DNA of 64,000 nt from Mactra quadrangularis. Its lineage: Eukaryota; Mollusca; Bivalvia; Venerida; Mactridae. Where the stretch lies: contig CM046293.1 in NCBI GenBank assembly GCA_025267735.1, positions 14,346,560 through 14,410,559 on the forward strand. Reading direction: 5' to 3'. This document shows, in pieces, positions 1 through 12,719 of this stretch (its first letter is position 1; every line of letters begins with the position of its first letter). Made by a program: the position numbers and the translations under genes. The notes under the pieces were generated by a model. The model made no database searches and had not been told where the DNA came from. It worked only from the letters and a program-made list of their open reading frames with translations.

Positions 1-553
1 AAGCATTTTTCTATGTAAATGTACTGACTTTGTCACGTTTTACTAAATGAATCAAAAGGCGTACAACTCAACACCATGCACAGTCTAAATTACAGGTTAC
101 TTGTGGCAAATTTCTTTGCCTCCAATAATTGAATGCATTGCGAAAAGATTCAATGCACTAGACGTACTTAATTATGATTAGTTTTATAATGATAATTACT
201 ATTTACTTATCGTCATCACCCTTAGCTGCTGTTATAGAAAACATTACAAAAGCAGTGATAAATGTATAATACTGCACTACTATTAAGACATTCAATATAT
301 TTAGTAATAATAGCGTAACCTTCCAAACATATTTTTTTCTCAAAATATTACCCTCCTTTTTCATAAGTTATTCCTCTGAGTTTAGAAAAGCATTCCTGAA
401 AATCCCTTCAACGAACATCATTCCTTCTCCAGAAAACACCAATCCTCATTCAAGAACCCCCACGTCTGTATAAACTATACCCTCATCCCTCAGAATACCC
501 TTCCTCAAGATTCTTTACAAAATCAAGGCAACAAATATAATATTATTTCCTAC
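1..553. other. No gene recognised; intron of the SEA gene
   Basis: The next SEA-gene exon should begin in phase 1 on the minus strand, but no convincing acceptor plus frame was found here. It is probably beyond the left edge. Confidence 0.4.
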
Positions 554-3500
554 CATTATCAGGAGGTCCAACTGTAGTAGTGGGTAATATCTTCTGTCCA
601 CGTATATCTATAATAAACTTATCTAACATCATGATATCAAAATCTATTCCATGCAAGACACTTAGATGATCATCAACTGTTTTCTGTACTATCTCATCTA
701 TGTCACTTATGTCAGCTCGAAATATCAGATTGATATTAGCTCGTGTGTTTTTCTTACTGCAATACCAAGTTTTATTATATATCTAATCAATCTAACCAAT
801 CGACAATCTGCATTTGTACCACGTGACCGTATTGGATCCAAAAATATATAATATTTTCTTAATGGCAGGTTGGGTACATGTGCACTAAACGATGCATTGT
901 TGGAGAAGAGGGTGATGATGATTATTTTAAAGTTAATGCAAACAAAAGAGATATAATCGGCTCGTCTAATATGAATTTGCAATCTGTGAACTGGTCCAAA
1001 TATATTTCAGTATTGTACAGTAAAATGTATAATAACCTTTAAGTATCAGTTTAAAACTTTTTATTGGGCATACATTTTAAATTGTAATATTGAGAAGCCC
1101 TAAAATTGGCTATTCATATGTAACCATTTTTATTTGAATAACAATATGTTTTCTACAAGTATAACCCTGTGCTCTGTTGTTAACACGTTGTTTGTGGGAC
1201 ATAATTATATAACTGTAAACCTTAGTCAAATATGCCAATATGTAAAGTCATGAAAAGGTCCATTTTGGCAACCCTGAATACGGACAGTTTCATACAGCTA
1301 TCAATGAGTATTTGAATAAATAGCAACGCGTGACGTAATCGCTATGAGGATTGTAAGACAATTATTGTATAGCCTTTGCAATGCCTTCAAAATTTATCTT
1401 GTTTTGCAAATTACGTTTCCTTATGTTTTAAAATTAAAACAATATCACTAATAGTCGTTGCGTATCATTATGAAATTACTTAGATATTGGTTATAAATAT
1501 CCAGACAATAAACAAAGTGAGCATTGTGTATACAGTAAAGTTCCACTATTAGGACTATCAAAATCGATGGTCTTAATAGCGGGGTGGTCTTCATATAGGA
1601 ACCTTTCTTTTCTCAAATAAAGCATTTGGAACTTTAAGAAATTGTCGAAAATTGCATGATTTTGCAATGATCAAGATGGTCTCTATAGTGGAACTTTACT
1701 GTATTGCAAGATTTAGATCTACAAAAACTTCCAAATACTTAAGCGCCTGTTTAAAACCTATCGAACCCGGGTCGATAGCGCAATTGGTAGCGCGCCGGGA
1801 TTTGGAATCTCGTGTCCCGAGGGGGGTACGGGTTCGAATCCCACCCGGGGGGATATACCCTTCCATAGAAATTAGACAATGTCAATTTTCCTCCATTGAT
1901 AAGATAGTATGGAGAAGTTTCCGGCCTTGTGGAAGGGTAGGTGAGCACTGATTACTGGAACAAGGGATCAGGAAAGCTAGGTCAGGTGCACTGGACGCCG
2001 TGAAATGACCTAAAATGTGTTGATACGGCGTTAAATTCAATACATAAAAAAAATAAAAAAATAAAACCTATCGACTCTATCATTATTCATTGAGTAATTA
2101 CCATATGGTGAATGAATTACGCTATGTCGTATTGTCGTCATGTGGGACGCCACACGAAACAACGAAAGTATGACAAAATGGTATTTTTGTCGGATTTTCG
2201 ACACGCGGGTATCCATGCAAAAACACAATTGTAAGACAATGTAATCATTTGTTGCGTTTTTGCCTGAGGAAGTGTAACGCAAAACATTAATACGACAAAA
2301 CTTTTACAAAAGTAAGACACCTTTCATGTCGTGTTTTTGCCTTAATTTTGTCGCATCTTTGCGTTTTCTTGTGGCGCCTAGCGGGACGAATACGCGAAAG
2401 AGCGAAAACACGATTATGCGACAGAATCTATTCACCATAATTACAATATATTGTAGTACTTACACAACAGGTGATGTGATATTAGAACATTCACAGGGTA
2501 AAGGCGCTTTATCTTCTCTGAAAAAGAATCATATATTTTATACACCAGTCACTCGCACCCATCCTACCCCGCAATGTCTGCAGGCATACTCCATATCTTC
2601 AGGTACATGACGAATGTGTTGACAAGTGAAATATTGAAGTAAGGATCATGTTAGTATAAAAAGAAAACATCGAGTGTTGAACGAAACCCCATTGTAACTC
2701 CATTTGTAAAATGAAGCGAGTTACAATAGTGTTTCGTTCAGCCCTCGACATATTGTTCAACAAATAATTACAAAATATAATAAAGAAAAAAGTACAGTAA
2801 ATTTTCATGTATGAGTGCTTCGGTTGGTCTACTTGGTAATATTTAAAAAGTGACATAGTCACATCAGACAGCGCTCTTTCCTGAACAAAATTGTGATGTC
2901 TAAAACACAATAAGTTTTACAATTTTTGTACAAATTTGCATTAAGTCTGAATCCAGGGGAGTGACACCCCTATTCCCAATTTGTCCGACTCGTAAATTTA
3001 TGTCTGTGGACAAGTGAACATTTTCATCCAATCTCCGTAAACAGATATCCTGTAGGGCGTTGTCGTAAATTAGCGAGCATGCCAGCGAAAAATTTTAGAT
3101 CGGGTTTTAATCAGATTGATTTTCATCCTACTTGTTTATGAACAAATATATTTTAGCTTTATGTATTCTAACATAGCAATACTTGATAATGTAGATGTTT
3201 CAATGTTCCAAACATATTCAACGGTGAATTATGTTATTGTCAACCCTTATTATTCACAGTATATGTTTTTATCACAGTTATTCATATCTCTTTTTGAGTA
3301 TCGAAATACTGGACAAGTGCATTTTGAATCAATGCAAGTTAATTTTCAAATTTCCGTGGTCCGTGGGGAGGTGAAGAAATCTTGAAATTCCACACCTTAG
3401 CTCAATCTTTTATAGATAAACACTGTACGAGTACTTACTCTAAATATTCCACTTTACAACTATTGTAATATCTAGCATGGATACTGTCTTTGAAATACGA

Positions 3501-6500
3501 ATCTAACTGAAAAAATAAAAAAGTAACATAAATGTAATAAATGTGAAGTTAGCAGTTAAAACAGTAGTCGCTGAAACAACTGTTGAAGCCACATAGTGTA
3601 GGTTTGACCATGATGATCATCAGTTATATAGCAGTTACAACATAAAGGGGTTAATATTCAGAACATTTTTTAAGATAAAAAAGTACACAATTTTGTAAGG
3701 ACTTTTCTATACATCATGGAAGTCATTTTGTACACCTTTTTTACAGCTTTGTAGAATTTTTTAAATGCATTAAGAATAAAGTCCTCTCTTCTGTATTCTT
3801 CATAAATCAGATATACATCAGACAAATCAGTCTAAATGATACCGTAGTCGTGATTTGTTCTGTTGAGAAAAAAAATCCTTCATGCTGTGAACTAGTATTT
3901 GGAATTACCCGGACTTGACTCTCAAACAATCACGACACATAAGACTACAAGGAAAATGCATTCACGAAAATCAAACTCTACATATTTATAAGAATTACCT
4001 CAGCACAAATTGGAGTTGCGAAGCTCTTGAAATCTTCTGATGACTTGTTCTTCATGGAATCTTTGAATGGAACATTGAGCAATGGAAGTGACCCATTGGC
4101 GACAGTAGAATCTGAAATAAATACAAAAAATGAGAATGTTGTCGTCCCATTCGGAACTACCTCGGCGATCTTCTACGCAGATATACCTCGGATATCATAA
4201 GGTGAAAAAGTAGATCTAGAAATTTGGTTTCTGTGGTAGTATAGGCTGAACTACACAGAAATACTACGTGTAAGACATTGTACTGATGAAAAGATGTGAT
4301 AAAGCTTGTAACAATGTCATTATTAAATGTTGACATGAAAATGACAGTCGCCGGACCTTATAACCTGGTTGTATTCCTACTACGTCTGATTTCAGAGGTG
4401 TATCTTCGAAGATGATCGACGAGGTTGTTCCGAATGGTTGTCGTCCTTTTCATCAATGCTTAGATAATGTTTGAAGGCCATTGCTTCGAGGTTGAGCCTC
4501 AAACATTATGATTGAAAGATTGCAATTGCAAACTTTATTAGACCAGCTCTTAACAATAGGTTAAACCTTCAGACGGTTTTCACCAAGTATTGATATAAAA
4601 ACAAAAAATCTAAAAATCTTAACCAACGAAAGGCTTTGTGAAAAATCTTGGCAAACATCGAGACTGTAGTTCAATGGATATGTTCTATGTATATTGTTCT
4701 ATCGTCAATCTTTCATAGTTTGTCACGTTTGCCCGTCATGAGTCGGTTGCCTGTACTCAAATACCCTTCTACAAAATTAGTGTTAAAGAAAACGATTGAA
4801 TTCTTTAAATGTATTTTTGTGATAGTTTATTTGCTGAATTAATACCTTATTTCACTATTAATTTTGCTAGTTTCTGGTGAATACACATGTACAGCAAACA
4901 ACGGAGCCAGTGTAGTTGATTATAATATTGTTTCGTCTGATATTTTTCACCATATATCTTATTTTAATATTCATGACAGAGATGAATCTGTTCATTTTCC
5001 ATTAGTTTGTAGCCTACAGTTAAAGCGTTTTACTCGTACAAATACATCCACAAATAATAAAACTTGCTCTGATGATTTATTCTATAAATGGTCTGATGAA
5101 AAGTCGGATGAGTTTATTTATACATTTCACTCTCAATTGGAACATTTTCGTACTACTGTTACTCAGATTATTAGTGGCAATGTAAACCAGGTAGTAAATT
5201 TATTCATTCAAATGTTTCAAACATCTGCTAAATGTATGCAGATTAAAACGAAAAATGTTGTAGGCTACAAACAATGGAATGCTGAATGGTGGGACGATGA
5301 ATGTGAAAATTCAAGATCCCACAAATGCTCTATGTTACGTACATTTAGACTCACAGATAATAGAAATGATCTCGCTATCTATATTGATGCCAGAAATAAT
5401 TTTAAATCTTTATGTCGAGTTAAACGGCTAGCATATGAAACGAGACTTCGTAACGAACTTGTTACTGCAAGACACAATCCATCTCAGTTCTGGCGATGTG
5501 TTAAAACTAGTAAAGTCTCACAAAAAGTGGTTTCAACTATTTCACCAAATGATTGGTTATCATATTTTAAAACCCTGTTTTCAAACCAAAACCAGTCAGA
5601 CAATATATCGATGGTAGAAGATGTAAACCACACACTCATTGACGCGGCGCACTGTTTAAACGATCCGTTCTCGGTAAACGAAATAAGGCATGCGATCAAT
5701 AAGTTGAAAATGTCTAAATCTCCCGGTCCAGACGGTATTGGGGCTGAATTTTTTAAAGCTACGATCGATCACATTGATGTTATTTTAACAAACATATTTA
5801 ATGCAATTTTTGACTCAGGAGAATTTCCTGACACGTGGTCTCAGAGTATAATATACCCTATTCATAAATCTGGGTCGCTAGATGATCCGAATCATTTCCG
5901 AGCAATTTCTCTAATAAACATCATAAGCAAAATTTTTACGTCAGTTTTGAATAATAGGCTCTCTAAATGGGCACATGAAAATAATATTATAGATGAATCA
6001 CAGGCTGGATTCCGAACCGGCTATTCCACCGTTGACAATATTTTTACATTACAAAGTATTGCTCAGAAATATCTAAGTAAACCAAAGGGTAGGTTTTACT
6101 GCCTTTTTGTAGATTTTTCAAAGGCATTCGATCGTATTAGACATGATAAATTATGGGATAGCCTTGCACAAAAAGGAGTTCATGGAAAATTTCTTAAAAT
6201 ATTTCAAGTTATGTATGAAAAACTATCGGCATGTATTCGAACCCCTAATGGACTCACCGAGTATTTTAAATGTTCAATTGGTACAAGACAAGGATGTGTT
6301 AGCAGCCCGTTATTATTTTCATTGTTCATAGATGACTTATCTTCTTTATTACGTAGAGAATGTGGTTCTGGAATCTTTATTAATAATGACATACCAGATA
6401 TCCTCATTATTATGTTCGCTGACGATATTGCAAATTGTGCCGAAACAGCAATCAAACTTCAAAAACAAATCGATACCGTTGATTTATTTTGTCAACAAAC

Positions 6501-9329
6501 CGGTATGGAAGTTAATGTAAATAAAACAAAAATTATCGTTTTCAGAAATGGGGGACCTCTGCGTAGCTATGAAAAATGGTTTTATAGGAATTCATTAATT
6601 GAAGTAGTATCATTTTATAGGTACATGGGTATACTCTTTACTCCTAAACTATCATGGACCCGCGCGAAGATCACGCTCGCATCACAGGCTAGAAAAGCTA
6701 TTATGTCAATACATTCATTCCAACGAAAATTTGGATATTTTGAACATGAAGATATTTTTAAGCTCTTTGATACAATGGTTAAGCCTATTCTTTGCTACGG
6801 TAGCCAAATTTGGGGGTTCGAATACTGTCATCAAATTGAATCTATTCATGCCAATTTTTGCAAAAAATATCTTGGTTTATCTAGACATATAAATGATAGC
6901 ATGGCTCTTGGAGAATGCGGTAGAATTGCTTTGTGTTCAACTTACTACGTGCGTTGTATTCAGTATTGGTGTCGTCTGTTAGAAATGGAATCTCATAGAT
7001 ACCCGCGTAATTGTTATTTGATGCTTAAACAACAAGACGACATTGGTCGTCGTAACTGGGCAAGTAAAGTAAAGGCATTACTTTTTCGTTATGGTTTCGG
7101 TCATGTGTGGTTAACACAAGAGTTAGGTAACTCAAAGGCATTTTTTTTTTATTCAAACAAAGAGTTGTGGACTGTATTAGGCAGGATTGGAGCAATGATA
7201 TACATGCATCTAATAGATGTACTTTATATCAAAACTTCAAATCTCTGCTGGATGTAGAACGCTATCTCACTTGTAATATGCCATTTTATCTTAGGAAAGC
7301 ATTATGCCGTTTTTGCTGTTCTAACCATAAATTATGTATAGAAACCGGACGTCACAATAATATAGACAGGCAACTGCGATTTTGTAAATTTTGTTTAATG
7401 CACGAGGGTATCGAGGTAATTGAAGATGAAATTCATGCATTCTTCTTTTGTAAATTATACTCAGACATTCGTTTACAATATATTCATAATTTATATCTTA
7501 GTAAGTGTCACAATGAATATTATAGAATTATGTCAACCCAAAATATTGAAATAATTAAAAGATGTTCCACATTCATATATCACCTCCTTAAAATTAGAAA
7601 TGCATTCCAGCAATGGTGAAGTATTACATAAGTACATTATCTTTATTACCTCTATAACTAGTGAATTGTATAATTTGTTATTATCATGGTGAACCTTTAT
7701 AATACTACTATTTTGAAACGTATGTATGTAATGGGCCGGAGGCCTAAATCAATTAATAAAAGTTGTTGTTGTTGTTGTTGTTGTTTCATTCAAATGAAAA
7801 CATATTTTATACTTACATAATTTCTGAGTAGAAGGGACTGAAATGCAAACAAATAATACGTATTGATATTGCAAATTTACACAGTTGTCACTAAATATTA
7901 TTTCAGCATTTTGTGGGTGCAGATGATGATCACGTGACAAATTATTTCTTTCCTCGAGCTGTAGCTGTCTGGGTATTATTCATTAAAGTGCCATCAGACC
8001 CTTCTCTGGCTTAAATGACCTCTAATTAATACATGTGTTTACTTAAAAGTTTATGCATATTCAATGTTAAGTTTTTTTGAACAACTATAAAACTTCGCGC
8101 TACCAAAAATCTATCAATTTGAAATAAAAACGAGTATTATTAAAGAAAATATTAATTGTACACATGTGTAGTTTACCGCAAAACATCGGCGATCAAGGTG
8201 ATTGATTAAAGTGCGAGGCAACTATTATATCTACTTATAAAAACCATAACAATTAAAGTAGAAAAGTAATCATGAGCTTATAATGATTACAAGCCATCGT
8301 CAAGCTTAGGTAAAAAATCCCAAATATCAGGTGCAAGGACGATACATTATAATTTCTTATGCAAAACTAATTAATTATAGGGCTTAAAAGTTCTAGTTTG
8401 AAACTATACTTTACGAAACTTCTAAATATTATGATTTCAGTATTGTAAGAAGTCTTATTTTTCAACATTAATGTCCGATCGATGACGAAAATGTGTTTTG
8501 GACCATACTGACATTTGCTTTCATGGTTCTCATGCTACTTTATCAATGCAAAACCATTTTTGTCACGCATGCGTTTATATTGGAAGATTTTTCAATTGTT
8601 TTGATTGAACAGAAAAAAAGCAATTAGGAGTCATATTCTGCAGGTGACGCACCGTCTGGCAAAATACCTATGGCAATTTCTCGTTCTTCGATCGACATTC
8701 GAGCCATTTCTTGATTTTTCGTTATGCATATCAACACACTAATGATTTTCACTAAAACTGACAACGTGCAATTTTTGCACGATAAGCACGTGTGCATTTC
8801 CACTTTTCTGCTCATGCACGACAATACCAATTTTGCATCAATTAAGAAGCATGAAAACCATGCAAGCAGACGACAGCATAGTCCTGTACTCATTTCCATT
8901 AACGACCGGACATAAATGTTGAAAAATGAAAATTTCTGACAACATAGAAAACGGTGTACTTAGAAGTTTCGTTAAGTATATATATACTTTATTCGTATAT
9001 AACCGAAAAATTGGAAACTTTTGCGTTATTTCAAAGCCAATATATTTGTTGAATTAAATATGGTATCACGAGAAATGCAGTAAAACATAAGAAAACAAAC
9101 TAGTGGTACCTGTTCTTAAAAGGTAATACACCATTAGGCCTATTGCTAAGGCAACCAACAAAGCAGCGAGTGCCAGAAGCAACAACACGCAGCATGATGT
9201 TTTTCTTTTATATTTAGGTCGAGATGACCTTGACCTATATGAAACGTTGTCATGGAAACGATCTGTGTGATGATGATGATGATCATAAGCATTGGACAAT
9301 CCAGTATCTCTGTGATAGCGGGTTGTAAT
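554..9329 (-). CDS. Type II membrane protein with SEA domain (partial, 4 exons, runs off left edge)
   Basis: Four minus-strand exons join with consensus splice sites and matching phases: 9110-9329 (out phase 1), 3999-4111 (out phase 0), 3439-3506 (out phase 2), 554-756 (out phase 1). Exon one encodes a hydrophilic tail with a run of five His and Arg/Lys-rich SRSSRPKYKRK, then CC and a membrane helix of about 22 residues rich in Leu/Ala/Val. The other exons give about 127 residues resembling a SEA domain: LPLLNVPFKDSM, SSEDFKSFATPIC, LDSYFKDSI, RANINLIFRADISD, then an amphipathic helix and an FIIDIR end. The usual GSVVV autocleavage site is not seen (NTRANINL stands there), so self-cleavage is doubtful. 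The basic flank before the helix and the SEA domain after it suggest a type II protein, as in membrane serine proteases or enteropeptidase; the catalytic or ligand part would lie outside the window. The N-terminal start exon was not found. The LINE and a MITE lie in its introns. Confidence 0.6.
757..1532. other. SEA-gene intron, nothing recognised
   Basis: AT-rich sequence with short frames only. Confidence 0.4.
1533..1701. mobile_element. pogo/Tigger-like MITE with TA target duplication
   Basis: The 169-bp element has inverted ends CAGTAAAGTTCCACTAT matching over about 27 bp with few mismatches, flanked by TA at 1531-1532 and 1702-1703. There is no coding capacity. Confidence 0.75.
1765..2061 (+). 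mobile_element. tRNA-derived SINE, family 1, with 13-bp target duplication
   Basis: The tRNA-like head has an A box (TAGCGCAATTGGTAGCG) and B box (GGTTCGAATCC). The body contains GACAATGTCAATTTTCCTCC and GGAAGGGTAGGTGAGCAC, the end has GTGTTGATACGGCGTTAAA, then an A-rich tail. It is flanked by TAAAACCTATCGA at 1752-1764 and 2062-2074, so this is a clean and fairly recent insertion. Confidence 0.9.
2123..2425. mobile_element. MITE with long imperfect inverted repeats
   Basis: The left part (GTCGTATTGTCGTC, GACGCCACACGAAACAACG) is matched in reverse complement by the right part (CGATTATGCGAC, CGTTTTCTTGTGGCGCC). No similar copy was noticed elsewhere in the window. Confidence 0.45.
2671..2747. 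repeat. 77-bp hairpin
   Basis: Arms CGAGTGTTGAACGAAAC and GTTTCGTTCAGCCCTCG continue through CATTGTAACTC/GAGTTACAATAG, with a short AT loop. It could be a small MITE or a hairpin-RNA source. The rest of 2426-3019 shows nothing recognisable. Confidence 0.6.
3029..3118 (-). mobile_element. Internally deleted copy of the 398-bp element (9-bp TSD)
   Basis: Both ends of the family are kept (CAATCTCCGTAAACAGATAT on the left, GGGTTTTAATCAGATTG on the right) but only 90 bp remain. The direct repeat ATTTTCATC flanks it at 3020-3028 and 3119-3127. Confidence 0.85.
4138..4445. mobile_element. MITE with about 55-bp imperfect inverted repeats
   Basis: CATTCGGAACTACCTCGGCGA at the left pairs with the reverse complement of GACGAGGTTGTTCCGAATGG at the right. 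It lies in the intron upstream of the SEA-gene exon 3999-4111. Confidence 0.55.
4864..7619 (+). pseudogene. LINE ORF2: endonuclease remnant, reverse transcriptase, CCHC (frameshifted)
   Basis: Residues about 10-50 of the first frame (4864-7257) are the end of an EEP nuclease: NGASVVDYNIVSSD and then SVHFPL, where the usual SDH has Val for the catalytic Asp. The RT domain follows with SPGPDGIGAEFF, SQAGFRTGYST, FVDFSKAFDRIRHDKLW, TRQGCVSSPLLFSLFIDDL, and a catalytic FADD box at about 6415-6426. The true frame is lost at a run of ten T (7141-7150) and resumes in 7167-7619, which ends with a C-x2-C...H-x4-C knuckle (FCKFC and EIHAFFFC). The endonuclease is almost wholly missing and no genuine ATG starts the frame, so this copy cannot be autonomous. 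Confidence 0.85.
4864..7786 (+). mobile_element. 5'-truncated APE-type non-LTR retrotransposon (LINE)
   Basis: The element begins within the end of an AP-endonuclease domain, carries a reverse transcriptase and a C-terminal zinc knuckle, and ends in a (GTT)n tail (about 7762-7786), typical of CR1/L2/jockey-like LINEs. No ORF1 and no poly-A are present. It sits in the minus-strand SEA-gene intron in the opposite orientation. No clear target duplication was found. The clade is not assigned. Confidence 0.85.
8406..8980. mobile_element. Long-TIR MITE, probable TA target
   Basis: Ends read TATACTTTACGAAACTTCTA and, reversed, TATACTTAACGAAACTTCTA, each next to TA. Inner parts also pair (CATGCTACTTTATCAATGCA against GCATCAATTAAGAAGCATG). 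Open frames inside (8624-8899) are not supported as genes. Confidence 0.6.
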
Positions 9330-9398
9330 CTAGAAAGAGAAAATACAACCAATAAATGAAAATGTTGAACTAGTCAAAGTAAACTGCTCTGAAACTTA

Positions 9399-9741
9399 TC
9401 CGGTTCTGTAGCGCACATTGTAGTGCGCTAGGATTTCGATTCTAGTGTCCCGAAGGGAGTACGGGTTCGAATCTCACACGGGGTGGTTATGCTCTTCTAT
9501 GAACATTTGACAATAAAGTCAATTTGCCTCCATAAATAAGGTATATGGAGAAGTTTCCAGCTTTGCGAGAGGGTAGGTGACTGGTGTACTTAGACAAGGA
9601 TCCAGTTGCGCTATGTTAGCTGCACAGGCGGTCGGTACAATTCGGGACCGTGCCGGTCGCCTCTGGTTAGCTGCGCTGGTCGCCAAAATCACATAAAATT
9701 GTGTTGACACGGCGTTAAACCCAGTACATATGAAAAAATAC
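9399..9741 (+). mobile_element. tRNA-derived SINE, family 1
   Basis: The head keeps an A-box-like TAGCGCACATTGTAGTGCGC and B box GGGTTCGAATCTC. The body has TTTGACAATAAAGTCAATTTG and the end GTGTTGACACGGCGTTAAAC. The middle (9590-9690) carries extra sequence absent from the 1.77-kb copy. Confidence 0.8.
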
Positions 9742-10261
9742 AAAATGTAAAGATCAAATTTTACTGTGGAAGCACATGTCTTAGACACAATTGGAATTCT
9801 ACGACTAGAATAATAAGAATACCCTTTCCTGGAAATGAATTTATTGTAAACGCAATCGTTAAAAAAGAATGTATATCTTAATATTATATTTTAAAATAGT
9901 ACATCAATACATATTCAGTGCTCCATTTATCATCAGTGGTCAGTATTCAGTTAAGAGAATAGTTGATTATGTTAATTTTAGTAATGAATGATCTACTAAA
10001 CCAAAGGGAAGTAAAAACATCTAACTCAAACGAATTTTGTCCCGGTCGAACACCGGCTCACTATTTCTGAAGAACCCCTGAGTTCGGTTCTTTTAATTAA
10101 GATGGTCAGTCTACCTACAAACGTTTACTTGAAAAATACCTAGATTTCTACAGCCAAGCTTAAAGCGGAGCACTAAGCACTTTCCCTCGCATGTAACAGA
10201 CTAATGCCTTGTTTCATACATAGGTATATGTGAATACATTGCCGTAGACAATTTGTTTGTG

Positions 10262-10556
10262 TGTTTGTTTGGGTTTAACCCGGTAGCAACACATTGTATA
10301 GGTCATATAACGGCGGTCAGTCAACCTACTCACTGTTCCTGGAAAGACCAAATATCTGGTTCTAGCTGTTAACCAACTAATTTACGCGCATAATTTAGTC
10401 AGTGACTGTCAACTGCCCTACATAATCAATAATCATTGGCAGGAGGGAAAATGGCCGTTGAAATAACTTCATGACCAAGCTCTACGAAAGGAATCGAAAG
10501 GGAATCGAACCTTGATTAGTTAACTTGCGTGCTACCAACTGAGCTAGCCGGGCGGC
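10262..10556 (-). mobile_element. tRNA-Lys-like SINE, family 2
   Basis: Reverse complement of GCCGCCCGGCTAGCTCAGTT and a degraded B box, with body motifs AACAGCTA and GTGAGTAGGTTGACTGAC and the 3' end TGTTGCTACCGGGTTAAACC, as in the copies at 32.27, 43.38 and 49.43 kb. Confidence 0.8.
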
Positions 10557-10605
10557 ACACACCGTAGAAAATAATACTATATGTGACGAAACTCCATAGA
10601 GGTAT

Positions 10606-10692
10606 GTTAGTCCCAGCTGGGAATTAAACCAACGCCACATAGACAAGAGTATTCAAACACGCTACCGACTGAGTCATTCAGAACAACACGGT
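10606..10692 (-). repeat. Second antisense tRNA-like SINE head
   Basis: On the minus strand ATGACTCAGTCGGTAGCG (A-box-like) and GGTTTAATTCC (B-box-like) are spaced as in a tRNA, directly upstream of the family 2 SINE. It is degraded and not a functional tRNA. Confidence 0.5.
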
Positions 10693-12446
10693 GATCTTTT
10701 TAGTCTGGATTAACTGCCCCTTACCACTATCGTTATCGGGTCAGGCAAACCGTAATCATAGCGGCCTCCTCAATTATTATTCATATTATATCGTATTACG
10801 TTTTTTTAATCTTGCATGATCATTTGCTGACGATAGTTACTTTAGTTGGAGTTCGGTACTATATACATGTAGGCCTAGGTCATTCGATTTCGATTTTTCT
10901 GATTACACGTATATTTAGTGGACGATTTACACAAACATGTCTCAAGTGAACACAATTCGGACGTGGATTAGTATCGTTATAATTTCGGATATCTTATTTA
11001 GCATAAATGTAACCGAACAACTAAAAAAGGGTATCCACTGTAATTCTTGTACAATGATCCTTTGATTTAAACATGTGTAGTGAAAAATGTTCATTTGAAA
11101 ACATAATTATCAAATACCTAATTCATTACATAGGGCGCGGCCATTATCATGCTTTGCCTAAGGTACTTTTACCTGTCAAAGTACGACTGGGAACCAGAAA
11201 ACGATCTTATACGAAGAAATGTTTTTATTTAGGTAGAAAATCACAGAGGAGCTCCGAATATGACTAAGCTAACCGGGTGGGTTGTACAATAATTACCAGC
11301 TAGGCCTTTATCATTTTATGATAAAATAAAACAGGGGTTAACAGTGGTTAAGTGATTCATAGCTTTAATAAACGATATGAGATCAGTTAATGGATACTTC
11401 ACGCATCAAGGTGTTGATGTATGTAACATACACGATGTGAAATATAAACACAATAACTTGTTTATTGTTTATCTGATCAGTTTATTAAGATATAAACGTT
11501 TTGTAACCGACATGACGGCTGTTATCTCCATCCTTTCGAAATGTTTGGGTTTTAGTGTTTACCCTACGGGAATTAGGTGGGGCGAGTAACTACAATAGTT
11601 TCGTTGACACCCAGTATTAGCGGTTACATATGTATTTTGTTTTATAATAAAAAGGCATTTTAATTTATATAATGTTTAATGATGCGAGTCATTATGACGG
11701 TTTGTATTTAAATTGTGATTCATCTTAAAGTAGTTAAAGTTTGAACATATAAGCCTGTGGACATTTTTATAACTGTTTTAATGCATGTTTTTCCTACATT
11801 TAAAATGCATTCAATTTATAAAACAAAAAAAGCATTGATGCAAAGCATCAAAAAGCGCAAATAAGAGCCCAATAATTCTACAGCATTGTGTCATATACAG
11901 AACATGTTTCAATGTTCAAGTGGGAAAGTCCATAAATCTTTACTTAATTCTAATAAATTTATAAACTTAAAAATATCATTGCTTATTGACCGTTGATAAA
12001 AGCAGTATATTTCTGTTTACTAAAACATAAGCACCTATAAACAATGTATAACAGGATTATTATCAGACATGATCCAATAATCCTTCTTTGTGTATGGTGT
12101 CAGTGTATCAGTCGGTGCTTTAGACCGTCCCCCATAAAGTATCTCAACGAGCGTACATACCACATAGTAAAGATAGACAGTAAATACCAATTGTTCGTGT
12201 CTAGCTGTATTATCACAAAACAAGTTCGCGTTTTCGTCTAGCCAATATGGCGACCCCTATGATTATCTGAGAGTAATGTGTAGAGCAGTAAAAACCGAGA
12301 AGTTCCGCATGCAGCGACATTATCAAAACTGACTACAAACAGACTACAACAATAGCGATAGCAATATTTGTTTATTCGATGTTTTATTTCTAAAGACCAT
12401 TTACAACAATCAGACTATTATGTGATATCTAGTGGTATCTAACCGT

Positions 12447-12620
12447 TTGAGCGATTGTGGTCGAGTCGTAACGACGTTTGACTGGTACTCATTGCATAGC
12501 CAGCCCCGCGTTGGTACGAATCCAATCCTGTTGTTTTCTTGCGCAAGAAACATTAGTCTACATGAGTTGTACTGGGAAGGGACAAGGAAGCGGACTTGAA
12601 AGTAATAAATCTTAGTTGTT
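12447..12620 (+). mobile_element. tRNA-Ser/Leu-like SINE, family 3
   Basis: The head GGTCGAGTCGTAACGACG and B-box-like GGTACGAATCC suit a class II tRNA origin. The body ends in GGACAAGGAAGCGGACTTGA and AAGTAATAAAT. Shared with 15.34 kb and 19.9 kb. Confidence 0.65.
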
Positions 12621-12719
12621 TCACAACCGAGCTTAGATAAATTGCTTCCCTGGACAAGGCACACATTCTTCGTAAACAACAAACTACATTTTCACATTAT
12701 TGTCGGTAAATGAACTTTA

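Larger units (their letters stand above)
9742..12446. other. Intergenic or intronic, SINE debris only
   Basis: Apart from the antisense SINE heads at 10262-10692, only short frames are present (for example 11377-11589), without splice or domain support. The missing first exon of the SEA gene may lie here or further right. Confidence 0.4.

Noticed and set aside
1769..1850. Functional tRNA genes at SINE heads (also 32267, 43378, 49432, 15336)
   Set aside because: They lack a complete cloverleaf and continue into SINE bodies and tails.
1652..1951. 99-codon frame and its antisense partner
   Set aside because: It spans a MITE and a SINE; similar frames occur in other SINE copies.
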